From Variovorax sp. PBL-H6 (GTDB lineage Bacteria > Pseudomonadota > Gammaproteobacteria > Burkholderiales > Burkholderiaceae_C): a stretch of DNA of 64,000 bases. The stretch is from contig NZ_LR594659.1 in NCBI RefSeq assembly GCF_901827155.1, positions 4,402,001 to 4,466,000 of the forward strand, read 5' to 3'. The translations under genes were made by a program, and so were the position numbers. Positions 1 to 11,093 of this stretch are shown one piece after another (positions within the stretch are counted from its first letter, which is position 1; each line of letters starts with the position of its first letter). Below the pieces are notes generated by a model. That model had not been told where the DNA came from. It saw nothing but the letters and a program-made list of their open reading frames with translations, and searched no databases.

Positions 1-168
1 CAGATGGCGGATCTCCTCGCGGATCTGGGAGGCGAACTGTGCCAGGTCGATGCCGGCATTGCGGCACTTGAAGCGGTACTCCACACGCGCGCCCGGGAAG
101 TGATGCAGCACCACTTGCATCATCGTGAACTTGTAGAGGTCGGTGTCGAGCAGGCTATGAATGATCAT
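1..168 (-). CDS. pncB: Nicotinate phosphoribosyltransferase, N-terminal part (runs off the left edge)
   Basis: Only the first 56 codons are in the window. They read [18 protein letters not shown] and continue with [15 protein letters not shown], the characteristic N-terminus of PncB. The enzyme joins nicotinate and PRPP to make nicotinate mononucleotide in the cytosolic NAD salvage pathway. The start is the ATG reading down from 168; it lies inside a run of ATC/ATG triplets, so neighbouring starts are possible. The rest of the gene, including the phosphoribosyl-binding region, is outside the window. It is divergent from csbD. The identification is firm because of the distinctive N-terminal motif. 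Confidence 0.9.
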   Translation of the reverse strand, partial: MIIHSLLDTDLYKFTMMQVVLHHFPGARVEYRFKCRNAGIDLAQFASQIREEIRHL

Positions 169-360
169 GATGATGATGCGGCGCGCCGGTGTCCTGTTTC
201 TGCGTGCGTCCGATTATCACGGGCCACGTCGGCAAGTGCCTACGGTCCCTTCCCCGAGCGTCCTACTGCTGAGTCCGGAGCTGCGGGCGACAGTCGTTTC
301 ACGCTGGCCACACAAGTACTGGGCAAGCGACGAAACCTCATCTGAAGGAGATAAGTCGAT

Positions 361-592
361 GAACAAAGACACGATCGAAGGCAACTGGAAGCAGCTCAAG
401 GGCAAGGTCAAGGAGCAGTGGGGCAAGCTGACCGACGATGACTTCGACGTTATCGCCGGAAAGCGCGACCAATTGCTCGGACGCGTCCAGGAACGTCATG
501 GCATCAGCCGGGACGAAGCCGAGAGGCAGGTCACCGACTGGGAAAGCCGGGACGGCCGTACGCCTGCAGCACTCTGGTACGAAAAGTATTGA
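361..592 (+). CDS. CsbD-family stress-response protein
   Basis: A 76-residue hydrophilic protein beginning MNKDTIEGNWKQLKGKVKEQ and continuing with WGKLTDDDFDVIAGKRDQL, the signature of the CsbD/YjbJ family. These are small soluble proteins of unknown biochemical role that are induced by general stress in many bacteria. The start is set by GAAGGAG at 343-349 upstream of ATG 361. A longer frame opening at 161 is rejected because its extra N-terminus has no family similarity. The next gene starts 27 bases downstream, so the two are probably cotranscribed. The family call is firm; the function is unknown. Confidence 0.93.
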
Positions 593-619
593 TCCCGGCA
601 ACTTCAAGGAGAACATCCC

Positions 620-1027
620 ATGAAAAAACATCTGCTCATGCTTGCAATCGCATCGTCATGCCTGGTAGCAACGCAGGCCAGCGCGCTGACCAAGGACGAA
701 TACAACGCTGCCAAGGAGAAGATCGAGGCGACCTACAAGGCTGACAAAGCCAAGTGCGACCCGATGAAGGACAACGCAAAGGATGTGTGCCAGAAGGAAG
801 CCAAGGGCAAGGAGAACGTGGCCAAGGCTGAACTCGAGCAGCAATACAAGCCCAGCGATTCGAACGCGCGCAAGGTAGAGGAAGAGAAGGTGAAAGCCAA
901 CTACGAAGTCGCCAAGGAAAAGTGCGACGACCAGAAGGGCGACGCCAAGAGCGCTTGCGAAAAGCAGGCGAAGGCCGACGAGACCAAGGGCAAGGCGGAT
1001 ATCAAGGCCATGCACGCGAAGAAGTGA
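620..1027 (+). CDS. Small exported Lys-rich protein with duplicated CX10C module
   Basis: A 135-residue protein with a signal peptide (residues 1-22, ending ASA before LTKDEY). The mature part consists of two similar helical units, residues 34-72 and 90-129. Each has the pattern KxxAxY...KCD...AKxxCxKxAK with two cysteines eleven positions apart (C46/C57 and C102/C113). It is very rich in Lys, Ala and Glu and is probably alpha-helical in the periplasm, with possible disulfide clamps. RBS AAGGAG lies at 606-611. It follows csbD by 27 bases and ends at a strong terminator, so it probably belongs to the same stress transcript. I know no function for it. Confidence 0.85.
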   Translation: MKKHLLMLAIASSCLVATQASALTKDEYNAAKEKIEATYKADKAKCDPMKDNAKDVCQKEAKGKENVAKAELEQQYKPSDSNARKVEEEKVKANYEVAKEKCDDQKGDAKSACEKQAKADETKGKADIKAMHAKK

Positions 1028-1055
1028 ACGGCGCCGGGCGCCAGTTCCACAACAA

Positions 1056-1078
1056 CGGCGCCCGAGGGCGCCGTTTTT
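1056..1078 (+). terminator. Rho-independent terminator after the csbD operon
   Basis: Perfect 8-bp stem CGGCGCCC/GGGCGCCG with a minimal GA loop, followed by TTTTT. It lies 28 bases after the stop codon of the exported Lys-rich protein. The T run reaches the stop codon of the convergent thioesterase gene. Confidence 0.85.
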
Positions 1079-1605
1079 CATGCCCGATCGCTGAGGCGGA
1101 GCTCGCTGACGACCGCCTGCAGCGACGGCGGCAGCTTTACGGGTCGCTGCGTCGCGCGGTCGACATAGACATGGATGAAATGGCCCTGCGCCGCGGCTGT
1201 GTCGGCCCCCTCGGCGAACAGCGCGATCTCATAGCGCACGCTCGAGCTACCGACATGCGCGACGCGGACGCCCGCCTCGACCGTCTGTGGAAAGGCGAGC
1301 GGCGCGAAGTAGTTGCACCCCGTCTCGACCACGAAGCCGACGATGTCGCCGTGATGGATGTCGAGCGCCCCCCTCTCGATGAGCAGCGCATTGACTGCCG
1401 TGTCGAACCAGCCGTAATAGACGACGTTGTTGACATGCCCGTACATGTCGTTGTCGGCCCAGCGCGTAGGAATGCTGCGAAAGACGCGAAAGACGCTGCG
1501 GTGATAAGGAGTGGGCTTGGGAGGGGGCTTGGCGGTCATGCGAGTAGCTTTGGCTGCGGAACGGCCACGCGGTTCATTGGAGTGTCGCGTTCGGCTCCGG
1601 GCCAT
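1078..1605 (-). CDS. Acyl-CoA thioesterase, YbgC/FadM-like hotdog fold
   Basis: A single hotdog domain with the signature PTRWADNDMYGHVNNVVYY followed by a Phe-Asp. The aspartate of DxxxHVNN is the family catalytic residue. These enzymes hydrolyse short to long acyl-CoA thioesters in the cytosol; the substrate here is unknown. Two starts are plausible. ATG 1605 gives 175 residues and has a GGAGG only three bases upstream. ATG 1539 gives 153 residues with no obvious RBS but fits the family's usual length better. It lies 24 bases after the deacetylase gene on the same strand, so the two are likely cotranscribed. Confidence 0.82.
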   Translation of the reverse strand: MARSRTRHSNEPRGRSAAKATRMTAKPPPKPTPYHRSVFRVFRSIPTRWADNDMYGHVNNVVYYGWFDTAVNALLIERGALDIHHGDIVGFVVETGCNYFAPLAFPQTVEAGVRVAHVGSSSVRYEIALFAEGADTAAAQGHFIHVYVDRATQRPVKLPPSLQAVVSELRLSDRA

Positions 1606-1641
1606 TCGCCTCCGGAGCGGCCGTGCGGTTCATGGGTGTCC
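1558..1641. repeat. Imperfect direct repeat across the deacetylase-thioesterase junction
   Basis: Two near-identical stretches, 1558-1586 and 1614-1640, share the core CGGCC-two bases-GCGGTTCATtGG and then GTGTC. They are separated by about 27 bases. The second copy contains the stop codon of the deacetylase. They look like a short local duplication that moved the start region of the thioesterase away from the upstream gene. Confidence 0.5.
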
Positions 1642-2571
1642 TTTTGCGGCGGCATTCTGCCATCGGCGCCAATAGTCGAGAGCCACCCGGAAGGTGCCGA
1701 GTTGAATCTGCACCGTCTCACCAATGTCGCTGGCGTAACCGCCAGCCATCGCGAACGCGAGAGGGATCTGGCGCTGCCATGCGAAGTCGAAAACGCGCCT
1801 GTCCCGCGCTTCCAGGCCATCGAAGCTCAGCTTGAGGCGCCCGAGCCTGTCATGCTCGAAAGGGTCGGCGCCCGCCAGGTAGATCACGAGGCCGGGGGAG
1901 AAGCGCCGGTCGAGCTCATCGAGCGCATGCTCGAGCGCCGCCAGATAGTCGGCGTCTCCACAGCCGTCGGGCAGTTCAACATCCAGGTCGCTCACCTCCT
2001 TGCGGAACGGGAAGTTCTTCTGCCCATGGATCGACAGCGTGAACACGCTCGGGTCCTCGCGAAAGATGCGCGCGGTGCCATTGCCCTGATGCACATCGAG
2101 ATCGATCACCGCCACCTGCAACGCCGCACGGCCGCGGCGGCCCTGCTCCGCTTGCATGAGGCGCGCCGCCACCGCGGCATCGTTGAAGACGCAGAAGCCC
2201 CCACCGCGCTCGGGGCCGGCATGGTGAGTGCCGCCGGCCATGTTGCCCGACACGCCTTCGACCAAGGCGGTGCGACAGGCGGCAATGGTGGCGCCGGTCG
2301 AGCGGCGCGAGCGCTCCACCATGGCTTCGCTCCAGGGAAAGCCGATCTCCCGCATAGCCTGGGCGTCGACGCTGCCGTCGGTGACTGCGGCAATCCACTT
2401 CGGCGTGTGGGCCAACGCGAGTTCGCCATCGCTGGTACGTGGCGCCTCCAGCATTTCGACTTCAGGCAAGTGCTGCTCCATCTGCTCGCGCAACAGCACA
2501 TAGCGCCCCATCGGAAAGCGGTGCCCCGCCGGAAGGGGCAGGACGAAGTGCCCTGAATAAAAAGCACGCAT
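1630..2571 (-). CDS. Histone deacetylase-family (acetoin utilisation/polyamine deacetylase-like) hydrolase
   Basis: A 313-residue zinc amidohydrolase of the arginase/deacetylase superfamily. Motifs visible in order: HHAGPERGGGFCVFND (the active-site HH pair), DLDVHQGNGT (zinc Asp and His), GADPFEHDRLG (second zinc Asp) and AGGYA (transition-state Tyr). Bacterial members deacetylate small substrates such as acetylpolyamines or act in acetoin utilisation; the substrate cannot be read from sequence. The start MRAFYSGHFVLPLP at 2571 matches family N-termini; an ATG three codons upstream is possible. It is transcribed divergently from phaP across a palindrome-rich region and leads into the thioesterase gene. 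Confidence 0.88.
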   Translation of the reverse strand: MRAFYSGHFVLPLPAGHRFPMGRYVLLREQMEQHLPEVEMLEAPRTSDGELALAHTPKWIAAVTDGSVDAQAMREIGFPWSEAMVERSRRSTGATIAACRTALVEGVSGNMAGGTHHAGPERGGGFCVFNDAAVAARLMQAEQGRRGRAALQVAVIDLDVHQGNGTARIFREDPSVFTLSIHGQKNFPFRKEVSDLDVELPDGCGDADYLAALEHALDELDRRFSPGLVIYLAGADPFEHDRLGRLKLSFDGLEARDRRVFDFAWQRQIPLAFAMAGGYASDIGETVQIQLGTFRVALDYWRRWQNAAAKGHP

Positions 2572-2593
2572 GGGAAACATTGTCGTGGACGGT

Positions 2594-2613
2594 TTTAGAA
2601 AGCCGCTTCTAAA
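2594..2613. promoter_or_regulatory. Inverted repeat TTTAGAA-N6-TTCTAAA
   Basis: A perfect 7-bp inverted repeat with 6-bp spacer in the phaP/deacetylase divergent region, directly next to a second palindrome. Spacing and symmetry suggest a dimeric regulator site. The cognate protein is unknown. Confidence 0.5.
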
Positions 2614-2630
2614 TTGCTGCAAAGCAGCAA
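2614..2630. promoter_or_regulatory. PhaR-like operator, CTGC-N3-GCAG palindrome
   Basis: TTGCTGCAAAGCAGCAA is a perfect inverted repeat (7-bp arms, 3-bp centre). It contains the CTGC-N3-GCAG pattern reported for PhaR, the PHA-responsive repressor of phasin genes, in Paracoccus. It lies 8 bases upstream of the phaP -35 element, which fits control of phasin expression. No phaR gene is in the window. Confidence 0.65.
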
Positions 2631-2637
2631 AAACCTC

Positions 2638-2666
2638 TTGGAGAGCCCCATGCCGTTGCCTATACT
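2638..2666 (+). promoter_or_regulatory. Sigma-70 promoter of phaP
   Basis: -35 TTGGAG (2638-2643), 17-bp spacer, -10 TATACT (2661-2666). The expected start of transcription is near 2673, leaving a leader of about 78 bases before the phasin ATG. Confidence 0.75.
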
Positions 2667-2750
2667 TCCGCCATGCTGCGCCGCAACATAAATTTTTGGA
2701 GGGGCAGCTCACTCCCGGGTTCACCCCATCCATTTAATAGGAGCTTCCAC

Positions 2751-3311
2751 ATGGCACTGACCGCTGACCAAATCATCGCCTCCCACAAGGCCAACGTCGA
2801 AACGCTGTTCGGCCTCACCACCAAGGCTTTCGAAGGCATCGAGAAACTGGTCGAACTGAACGTCACCGCCTCCAAGGCAGCGCTGACGGAAGCCGCCGGC
2901 ACCACGCAAGCGCTGCTCAGCGCCAAGGACGCGCAGGAACTGCTGGCGCTGCAAGCCGGACTGTTCCAGCCGATGGCCGAAAAGGCTGCCGCCTACAGCC
3001 GTCACCTGTACGAGATTGCCCAAGGCACGAGCGCCGAATTCAGCAAGGCATTCGAAGGCAAGGCCGCTGAAGCCCAGCAAGCATTTGTCGGCCTCGTCGA
3101 CAGCGCCGCGAAGAACGCCCCCGCCGGTTCGGAAACCGCCGTTGCCGTGATGAAGAGCGCCGTGGCCGCCGCTAACAACGCCTTCGAGTCGGTCCAGAAA
3201 GCCGTCAAGCAAGCCAGCGATGTGGCGGAAGCGAACTTCCAAGCCGTCTCGAACACGGCCGTGAACGCCGCCAAGAGCACTGCTCAGACCGCTGCTCGCA
3301 AGCGCGCCTGA
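2751..3311 (+). CDS. phaP: Phasin, PHA granule-associated protein
   Basis: A 186-residue Ala-rich helical protein beginning [20 protein letters not shown] and continuing with [17 protein letters not shown], the typical phasin_2 family N-terminus of Burkholderiales. Phasins coat polyhydroxyalkanoate granules and control their number and size. There is no signal peptide; the C-terminal third is Ala/Thr-rich and ends in RKRA. The start is fixed by AGGAG at 2739-2743, seven bases before the ATG. Upstream lie a clear promoter and a PhaR-like palindrome, and downstream a strong terminator, so it is a monocistronic gene. Confidence 0.93.
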   Translation: MALTADQIIASHKANVETLFGLTTKAFEGIEKLVELNVTASKAALTEAAGTTQALLSAKDAQELLALQAGLFQPMAEKAAAYSRHLYEIAQGTSAEFSKAFEGKAAEAQQAFVGLVDSAAKNAPAGSETAVAVMKSAVAAANNAFESVQKAVKQASDVAEANFQAVSNTAVNAAKSTAQTAARKRA

Positions 3312-3378
3312 TCACTGACGAGCCCGCTTCAAGCGGGCGACGATTGTCTCCTTGGGTCCTTCGGGATCCAATTTCAGG

Positions 3379-3407
3379 GCCCCATCTTCGGACGGGGCTT
3401 TTTTTTT
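3379..3407 (+). terminator. Rho-independent terminator of phaP
   Basis: Stem GCCCC/GGGGC extended by inner pairs around a TTCG loop, followed by nine T. A second GC hairpin without a T tract (3322-3338) lies between it and the phaP stop codon. Confidence 0.85.
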
Positions 3408-3453
3408 GCCGTCTATGATCCCCGGACAAAGGCATTCTTGAGGAGTTGAGCAC

Positions 3454-4212
<759 letters not shown>

Positions 4213-5202
4213 CCGCCGCGATCTCGCCTGGAATCGGCGCCGTGCTGCCGGTGCGCTCGAGGCGCTCATATTGCGCAATCACCTGGGCTCCGAAGAGTAC
4301 CAGCGTGGCGGCGATCTCCAGGCTCAGCAACACCACAATCGCGGTGGTCAGCGAGCCGTACACCACGTTCACCTGCGACAGTGTGGCGAAGTAGAGCACA
4401 AGCACTCGGCGCGTGACCTCCCAGAGCAGTGCCGCGGTCACGCCGCCCAGCAATGCGTGCCGCAGCCGCAGCCGGCCCACCGGCATCACCAGATAGAGCG
4501 AGGTGAGCATGAAGATCTCGCCGCCGAGCCCGAGCAGATACAGCAACACGCCCGACACGCCCGAGAGCGACCAGCTGCGGCCGAACAGTTCGACGCTTTC
4601 CTGCCCGATCACCTGCAACGCGCCCGCCACCAGGGTGACCAGCAGCAAGCCGACGCACAGGCAGAGGATGTAGATATAGGGCATCACCGCCGAAATCAGG
4701 AAATGCCGTGAATGGTCGGCCTTGCGGTGATGGAAAATCACCGCCATCGCGCTTTCGAGCACGGTGAACGCGAGCGAGCTGAAGAAGATCATGGTCACCA
4801 ACAACACCGGCCCCATCAGGTCGCGATGCGCCAGGAAGTTCGACAACTCGCCGACGAGGGCGCGTGACTGGCCCGGCAGCAGCCACTCGAGGTAGCGGCC
4901 CACCGAACTCAACAGTTCCGCCTGGTCGATGAAGTGCGACATCGCAATCACGCTGAGGATCAGGATCGGCACGATCGACAGCAGTGCGTAATAAGCGACC
5001 GCCCCCGCGAGCAGCAGCCCCTGGTTGGCCCGGAACGCCTTGACCGCCTCCCAGGCGAAGCGCAGAGGATGGCGCAGCAAGGGCGCTGCGTGGCGGACGG
5101 TACGGCGAATCATGCAGACGAGGCCCCGGATCCTAATCGGCCAGTATGCCCCGGGGCGCGCTGGCATGAGGTCTTGCGTATGATTTGCCGCTCTCCGCCT
5201 AC

Positions 5203-7083
5203 ATGACCATCCCCCCTTCTTTTATTCAGGAATTGATCGCACGCGCCGACGTGGTGGAGATCGTCGGGCGCTATGTCCAGCTGAAGAAGGCCGGCGCCAA
5301 CTTCATGGGGCTGTGCCCCTTCCACGGCGAGAAGTCGCCCTCATTTTCGGTCAGCCCCACGAAGCAGTTCTATCACTGCTTCGGCTGCGGGGCGCACGGC
5401 AATGCGATCGGCTTTCTGATGGAGCATGCCGGCATGGGTTTTGTCGAGGCGGTGCAAGACCTCGCCGGCCAATACGGCCTGCAGGTGCCCGAAGATGACG
5501 CATCGCCGGAGGAACGCGCACGAGCCGCCGGACAGCGCCAGAAGCAAGCCACATTGTCCGACGTGCTCGAGAAGGCGGGCGAGGCCTACCGCAAGCAGCT
5601 GCGCCAATCGAAGACCGCCATCGACTACCTCAAGGGCCGCGGCCTCTCGGGCGAGGTCGCCCGGCAGTTCGGCATCGGTTACGCCCCGCCCGGGTGGCGC
5701 ACGCTGGCCAGCGTGTTCCCCGATTACGACGACCCGCTGCTGGCCGAGAGCGGCTTGGTCATCGTCGGCGAGGCCGACGAGAACAGCGAAGGCAAGCGTT
5801 ATGACCGCTTCCGCGATCGGGTGATGTTCCCGATCCGCAACGTCAAGGGCGAATGCATCGGCTTTGGCGGCCGGGTCCTGGGTGACGAAAAGCCGAAGTA
5901 TCTCAATTCGCCAGAGACCCCGGTCTTCAGCAAGGGCCGCGAGCTCTACGGCCTCTACGAGGCGCGGGCTGCCTTCCGCGACCGCGGCTATGCGCTCGTG
6001 ACCGAGGGTTACATGGACGTGGTGGCGCTGGCCCAGTTGGGCTTCCCGAACGCGGTCGCGACGCTGGGGACGGCCTGCACCGCGGATCATGTCCAGAAGC
6101 TGTTCCGCTTCACTGAATCGGTGGTGTTCAGCTTCGATGGCGACGCCGCCGGCCGGCGCGCGGCGCGCAAGGCGCTGGACGGCGCCCTGCCCTACGCCAC
6201 CGACGTGCGCAGTGTCAAGTTCCTGTTCCTGCCGACCGAGCACGATCCCGACAGCTTCATCCGCGAGTTCGGCGCCGACGCCTTCGCGCGCTTCGTGAGC
6301 GAGGCCACGCCGCTGAGCCGCTTCATGGTCGAAGTCGCGCGCGAGGGCTGCGACCTCGGCAGCGCGGAAGGGCGCGCCCACCTGGCCAGCAACGCCCGGC
6401 CATTGTGGAGCTCCCTGCCCGAGGGCGCACTCAAGCGTCAGCTGCTTACCGAAATCGCCGAGATGGTCCAGTTGAGCGCCCATGAGTTGGGCGAGCTCTG
6501 GCTCCCTCCCGGCGCCGCCCGTCCCGTCGGATCCGGTCCGCGGGAGCGCCGCGAAGGCCGGGCTCGGCCGCGGGAAGACCGGTACACCTCCCGCGGCTCT
6601 GCCGCACGTGCCCCTGCGCGCGGCCGCACCCTGCCCCTGGGCCGCCACGATGTAGCCGCGCGCCTGCTGCTGTCGAACATGGCGGAATGGGAGGCGCTGC
6701 CCCACGAGCTCCACGCCTTGCTTTGCGAACTCCCCGGCGAACACGGGCAGCTCTTCGCCTGGCTGGACAGCCAGCTGCACGAACACGGTGTGCAGCCCTG
6801 GGCGGCGCTGCGCGAGGGCTTGCGCGGCCTTGACTTCGAGGCGCTGGCGCTGCGGGTCATGACCGGCCCGGATGGCGCGCCGCTCGGAGACCCGGAGGGC
6901 GAGCACGCAACGGAGGCTGCGCGCGAACTGCGCAACGTGCTCGATTTCATGCTGGACGATCGCCTCAAGGCTCAACAGAGTGAGGCCATCGACGCCGTGG
7001 GAAGCGATCCGCGTGCCCTTGAGCGCTACAAGGCCCTGGAAATGCGGCGGCTGGAGCTGCGCGCTCGCCTGCATCCACGCTAA
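5203..7083 (+). CDS. dnaG: DNA primase
   Basis: A 626-residue primase. The N-terminal zinc ribbon has ligands C38, H41, C59 and C62 (CPFHGEKSPSFSVSPTKQ, then HCFGCGAHG). The central TOPRIM core shows TEGYMDVVALAQLGFPNAVA and FSFDGDAAGRRAA, carrying the catalytic Glu and Asp residues. An Arg-rich linker near residues 445-480 precedes the C-terminal helicase-interaction domain. It synthesises RNA primers at the replication fork together with DnaB. The start is ATG 5203 (MTIPPSFIQELI); a TTG at 5185 would extend it by six residues. It is followed by rpoD, as in the classic macromolecular-synthesis operon, but rpsU is not next to it here. Confidence 0.97.
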   Translation: MTIPPSFIQELIARADVVEIVGRYVQLKKAGANFMGLCPFHGEKSPSFSVSPTKQFYHCFGCGAHGNAIGFLMEHAGMGFVEAVQDLAGQYGLQVPEDDASPEERARAAGQRQKQATLSDVLEKAGEAYRKQLRQSKTAIDYLKGRGLSGEVARQFGIGYAPPGWRTLASVFPDYDDPLLAESGLVIVGEADENSEGKRYDRFRDRVMFPIRNVKGECIGFGGRVLGDEKPKYLNSPETPVFSKGRELYGLYEARAAFRDRGYALVTEGYMDVVALAQLGFPNAVATLGTACTADHVQKLFRFTESVVFSFDGDAAGRRAARKALDGALPYATDVRSVKFLFLPTEHDPDSFIREFGADAFARFVSEATPLSRFMVEVAREGCDLGSAEGRAHLASNARPLWSSLPEGALKRQLLTEIAEMVQLSAHELGELWLPPGAARPVGSGPRERREGRARPREDRYTSRGSAARAPARGRTLPLGRHDVAARLLLSNMAEWEALPHELHALLCELPGEHGQLFAWLDSQLHEHGVQPWAALREGLRGLDFEALALRVMTGPDGAPLGDPEGEHATEAARELRNVLDFMLDDRLKAQQSEAIDAVGSDPRALERYKALEMRRLELRARLHPR

Positions 7084-7096
7084 GCCCAGGCTGGAA

Positions 7097-7126
7097 TTGC
7101 TTGAAAAAAGCGCAGGGCGCTATAAT
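7097..7126 (+). promoter_or_regulatory. Sigma-70 promoter upstream of rpoD
   Basis: -35 TTGCTT (7097-7102), 18-bp spacer, perfect -10 TATAAT (7121-7126). It starts 14 bases after the dnaG stop codon, so rpoD can be transcribed independently of dnaG. Confidence 0.8.
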
Positions 7127-7132
7127 GTAAGG

Positions 7133-7405
7133 CTTCGCATACAAGCGAAATAAGGCAAGAGCGACAGCAGCACCTCCGGGCCGACTCGATGCGCAACGCA
7201 GTTTCCGATGAATACACGTCGGGATACGGGTCAAAAACCGCAAGGACTGCACACCAAATGTTCGCCCGACATCTTGTCTTTTGAAGTGCGTTCGAGGGGT
7301 CGCCAGCGGCCTTTTGTTCGCCTCTTTCCGTTTTTGTGCTCCTGCCTGCGCCGGGCTGTTGGCGCCTGTGATTCTGTTGGTCCAATTCTTGTTGTACGAG
7401 GTCTT
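7133..7405 (+). other. Long untranslated leader of rpoD
   Basis: About 270 bases separate the predicted transcription start from the rpoD ATG. The stretch is visibly less GC-rich than the flanking genes. It includes small hairpins such as TTCGC-N6-GCGAA just after the promoter and GCGCC-N8-GGCGC near 7349-7366. A frame in phase with rpoD opens at 7208 but shows no sigma-factor similarity. I do not recognise a known riboswitch. Confidence 0.45.
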
Positions 7406-9745
<2,340 letters not shown>

Positions 9746-9768
9746 TCCCCTAGCGGATCCTCGAGCCC

Positions 9769-9808
9769 GAACGCCCGCTTTGCCTTCACCGGCGGCGGGC
9801 GTTCTCTT
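9769..9808 (+). terminator. Terminator-like hairpin after rpoD
   Basis: A perfect 10-bp stem GAACGCCCGC/GCGGGCGTTC with a 16-base loop, followed by a weak T-containing tail (TCTTTGG). It lies between rpoD and the MFS gene; with so weak a tail it may be partial or Rho-assisted. Confidence 0.5.
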
Positions 9809-9852
9809 TGGCCGCGACACGAAGACAAGACGAAGAAACGGAGACTGGCCGC

Positions 9853-11091
9853 ATGAATCCCGACGCCAACAAACTCTGGCACGCGCCACGCTGGGCGCTG
9901 GCCGTTCTGCTGGCCGTCCTGGGCATGCTCGGCCCCTTCTCGATCGACACCTACATCCCGGCCTTCGCAGGCATCGCCCAGACCATCGGAGCGACGCCTG
10001 CCGAGATGCAGCAGACGCTCTCGGCCTACCTGTTCGGCTTCGCCTTCATGAACCTGTTCCACGGCGCGCTATCCGACAGCTTCGGCCGGCGCCCGGTGGT
10101 CCTGTGGGGCCTGGCGGTGTTCACCGTCGCCTCCCTGGGTTGCGCGCTCTCGCAGACCATCGGCCAACTGGTCCTCTTCCGTGCGCTGCAGGGCCTGTCG
10201 ACGGGTGCCGGCATCGTGGTCTCGCGTGCGGTGATCCGCGACATGTTTCCGCCCGCCGAGGCGCAGCGGGTGATGAGCCAGGTCACGATTTACTTCGGCG
10301 TCGCGCCTGCAATTGCGCCCATCATTGGCGGCTTCCTGTTCGTGCACCTCGGCTGGCACAGCGTCTTCTGGTTTCTGGTCGCGGTGGGCGTGGTGCTGTT
10401 CGCCGCCAACTGGAAACTGCTGCCCGAAACCCTGCACCACAGCCAGCGACAACCCTTCGAAGTGCGGCACCTGATGCGCGGCTACTGGGACCTGTGCTCC
10501 GACCCGCGCTTCCTGCTCCTGGCCCTGGCCAGCGGCGTGCCCTTCAACGGCATGTTCCTCTACGTACTGGCCGCGCCCGCCTTCCTCGGCGACCACCTGG
10601 CGCTGGCGCCCACGCAGTTCTTCTGGTTCTTCCTGCTGACCATCGGTGGCATCATGTCCGGTGCCTGGGCGAGCGGGCGCATGGCGGGCAAGGTGGCCCC
10701 CAAGCGGCAGATCCGTGACGGCTTCCTGATCATGCTGCTGACTTCGATCGTCAACGTGATCGCCAATGCCCTCTTCACCCCGCACGCGGCTTGGGCGCTG
10801 TGGCCACTTGCGGTGTTCGCCTTCGGCTGGGCGCTGATGGTGCCGGTGGTCACGCTGCTGGTGCTTGACCTGCATCCGGAGCGCCGCGGCATGGCCTCCT
10901 CGCTGCAGGCCGTGATCGGCTCGACCGCCAATGGCCTCGTGGCAGGCGTGATCGCGCCGCTGGTCATGCATTCGACGCTCGCACTGGCGCTGACCTCTAT
11001 CGGGATGATGGGCATCGGCCTGGTGGCCTGGGGCTGGCTGCATGGCCGCTGGCCCGAGATCGGTCGCAGGGTCGCCGGCGAGGCCGCCTGA
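9853..11091 (+). CDS. MFS drug-resistance transporter, Bcr/CflA family
   Basis: A 412-residue major facilitator with about twelve membrane segments. The first helix region reads GMLGPFSIDTYIPAF, with the acidic residue typical of drug:H+ antiporter family 1. The loop 2-3 motif A is GALSDSFGRRPV, and motif C-like glycines (GVAPAIAPIIGG) lie in helix 5, as expected of an exporter. The Bcr/CflA subfamily pumps bicyclomycin, sulfonamide, chloramphenicol or sulfathiazole-type compounds out; the substrate here is unknown. The start ATG 9853 has GGAGA upstream. The following HPP gene starts 2 bases after the stop codon, so the two form an operon. Confidence 0.88.
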   Translation: MNPDANKLWHAPRWALAVLLAVLGMLGPFSIDTYIPAFAGIAQTIGATPAEMQQTLSAYLFGFAFMNLFHGALSDSFGRRPVVLWGLAVFTVASLGCALSQTIGQLVLFRALQGLSTGAGIVVSRAVIRDMFPPAEAQRVMSQVTIYFGVAPAIAPIIGGFLFVHLGWHSVFWFLVAVGVVLFAANWKLLPETLHHSQRQPFEVRHLMRGYWDLCSDPRFLLLALASGVPFNGMFLYVLAAPAFLGDHLALAPTQFFWFFLLTIGGIMSGAWASGRMAGKVAPKRQIRDGFLIMLLTSIVNVIANALFTPHAAWALWPLAVFAFGWALMVPVVTLLVLDLHPERRGMASSLQAVIGSTANGLVAGVIAPLVMHSTLALALTSIGMMGIGLVAWGWLHGRWPEIGRRVAGEAA

Positions 11092-11093
11092 GC

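Noticed and set aside
161..360. An N-terminal extension of the CsbD protein
   Set aside because: The extra residues show no similarity to the family and precede a good RBS at 343-349; the region is the csbD/pncB promoter area.
922..2556. A 544-codon plus-strand frame across the thioesterase and deacetylase genes
   Set aside because: It is the antisense shadow of two genes with intact catalytic motifs; it has no recognisable domain.
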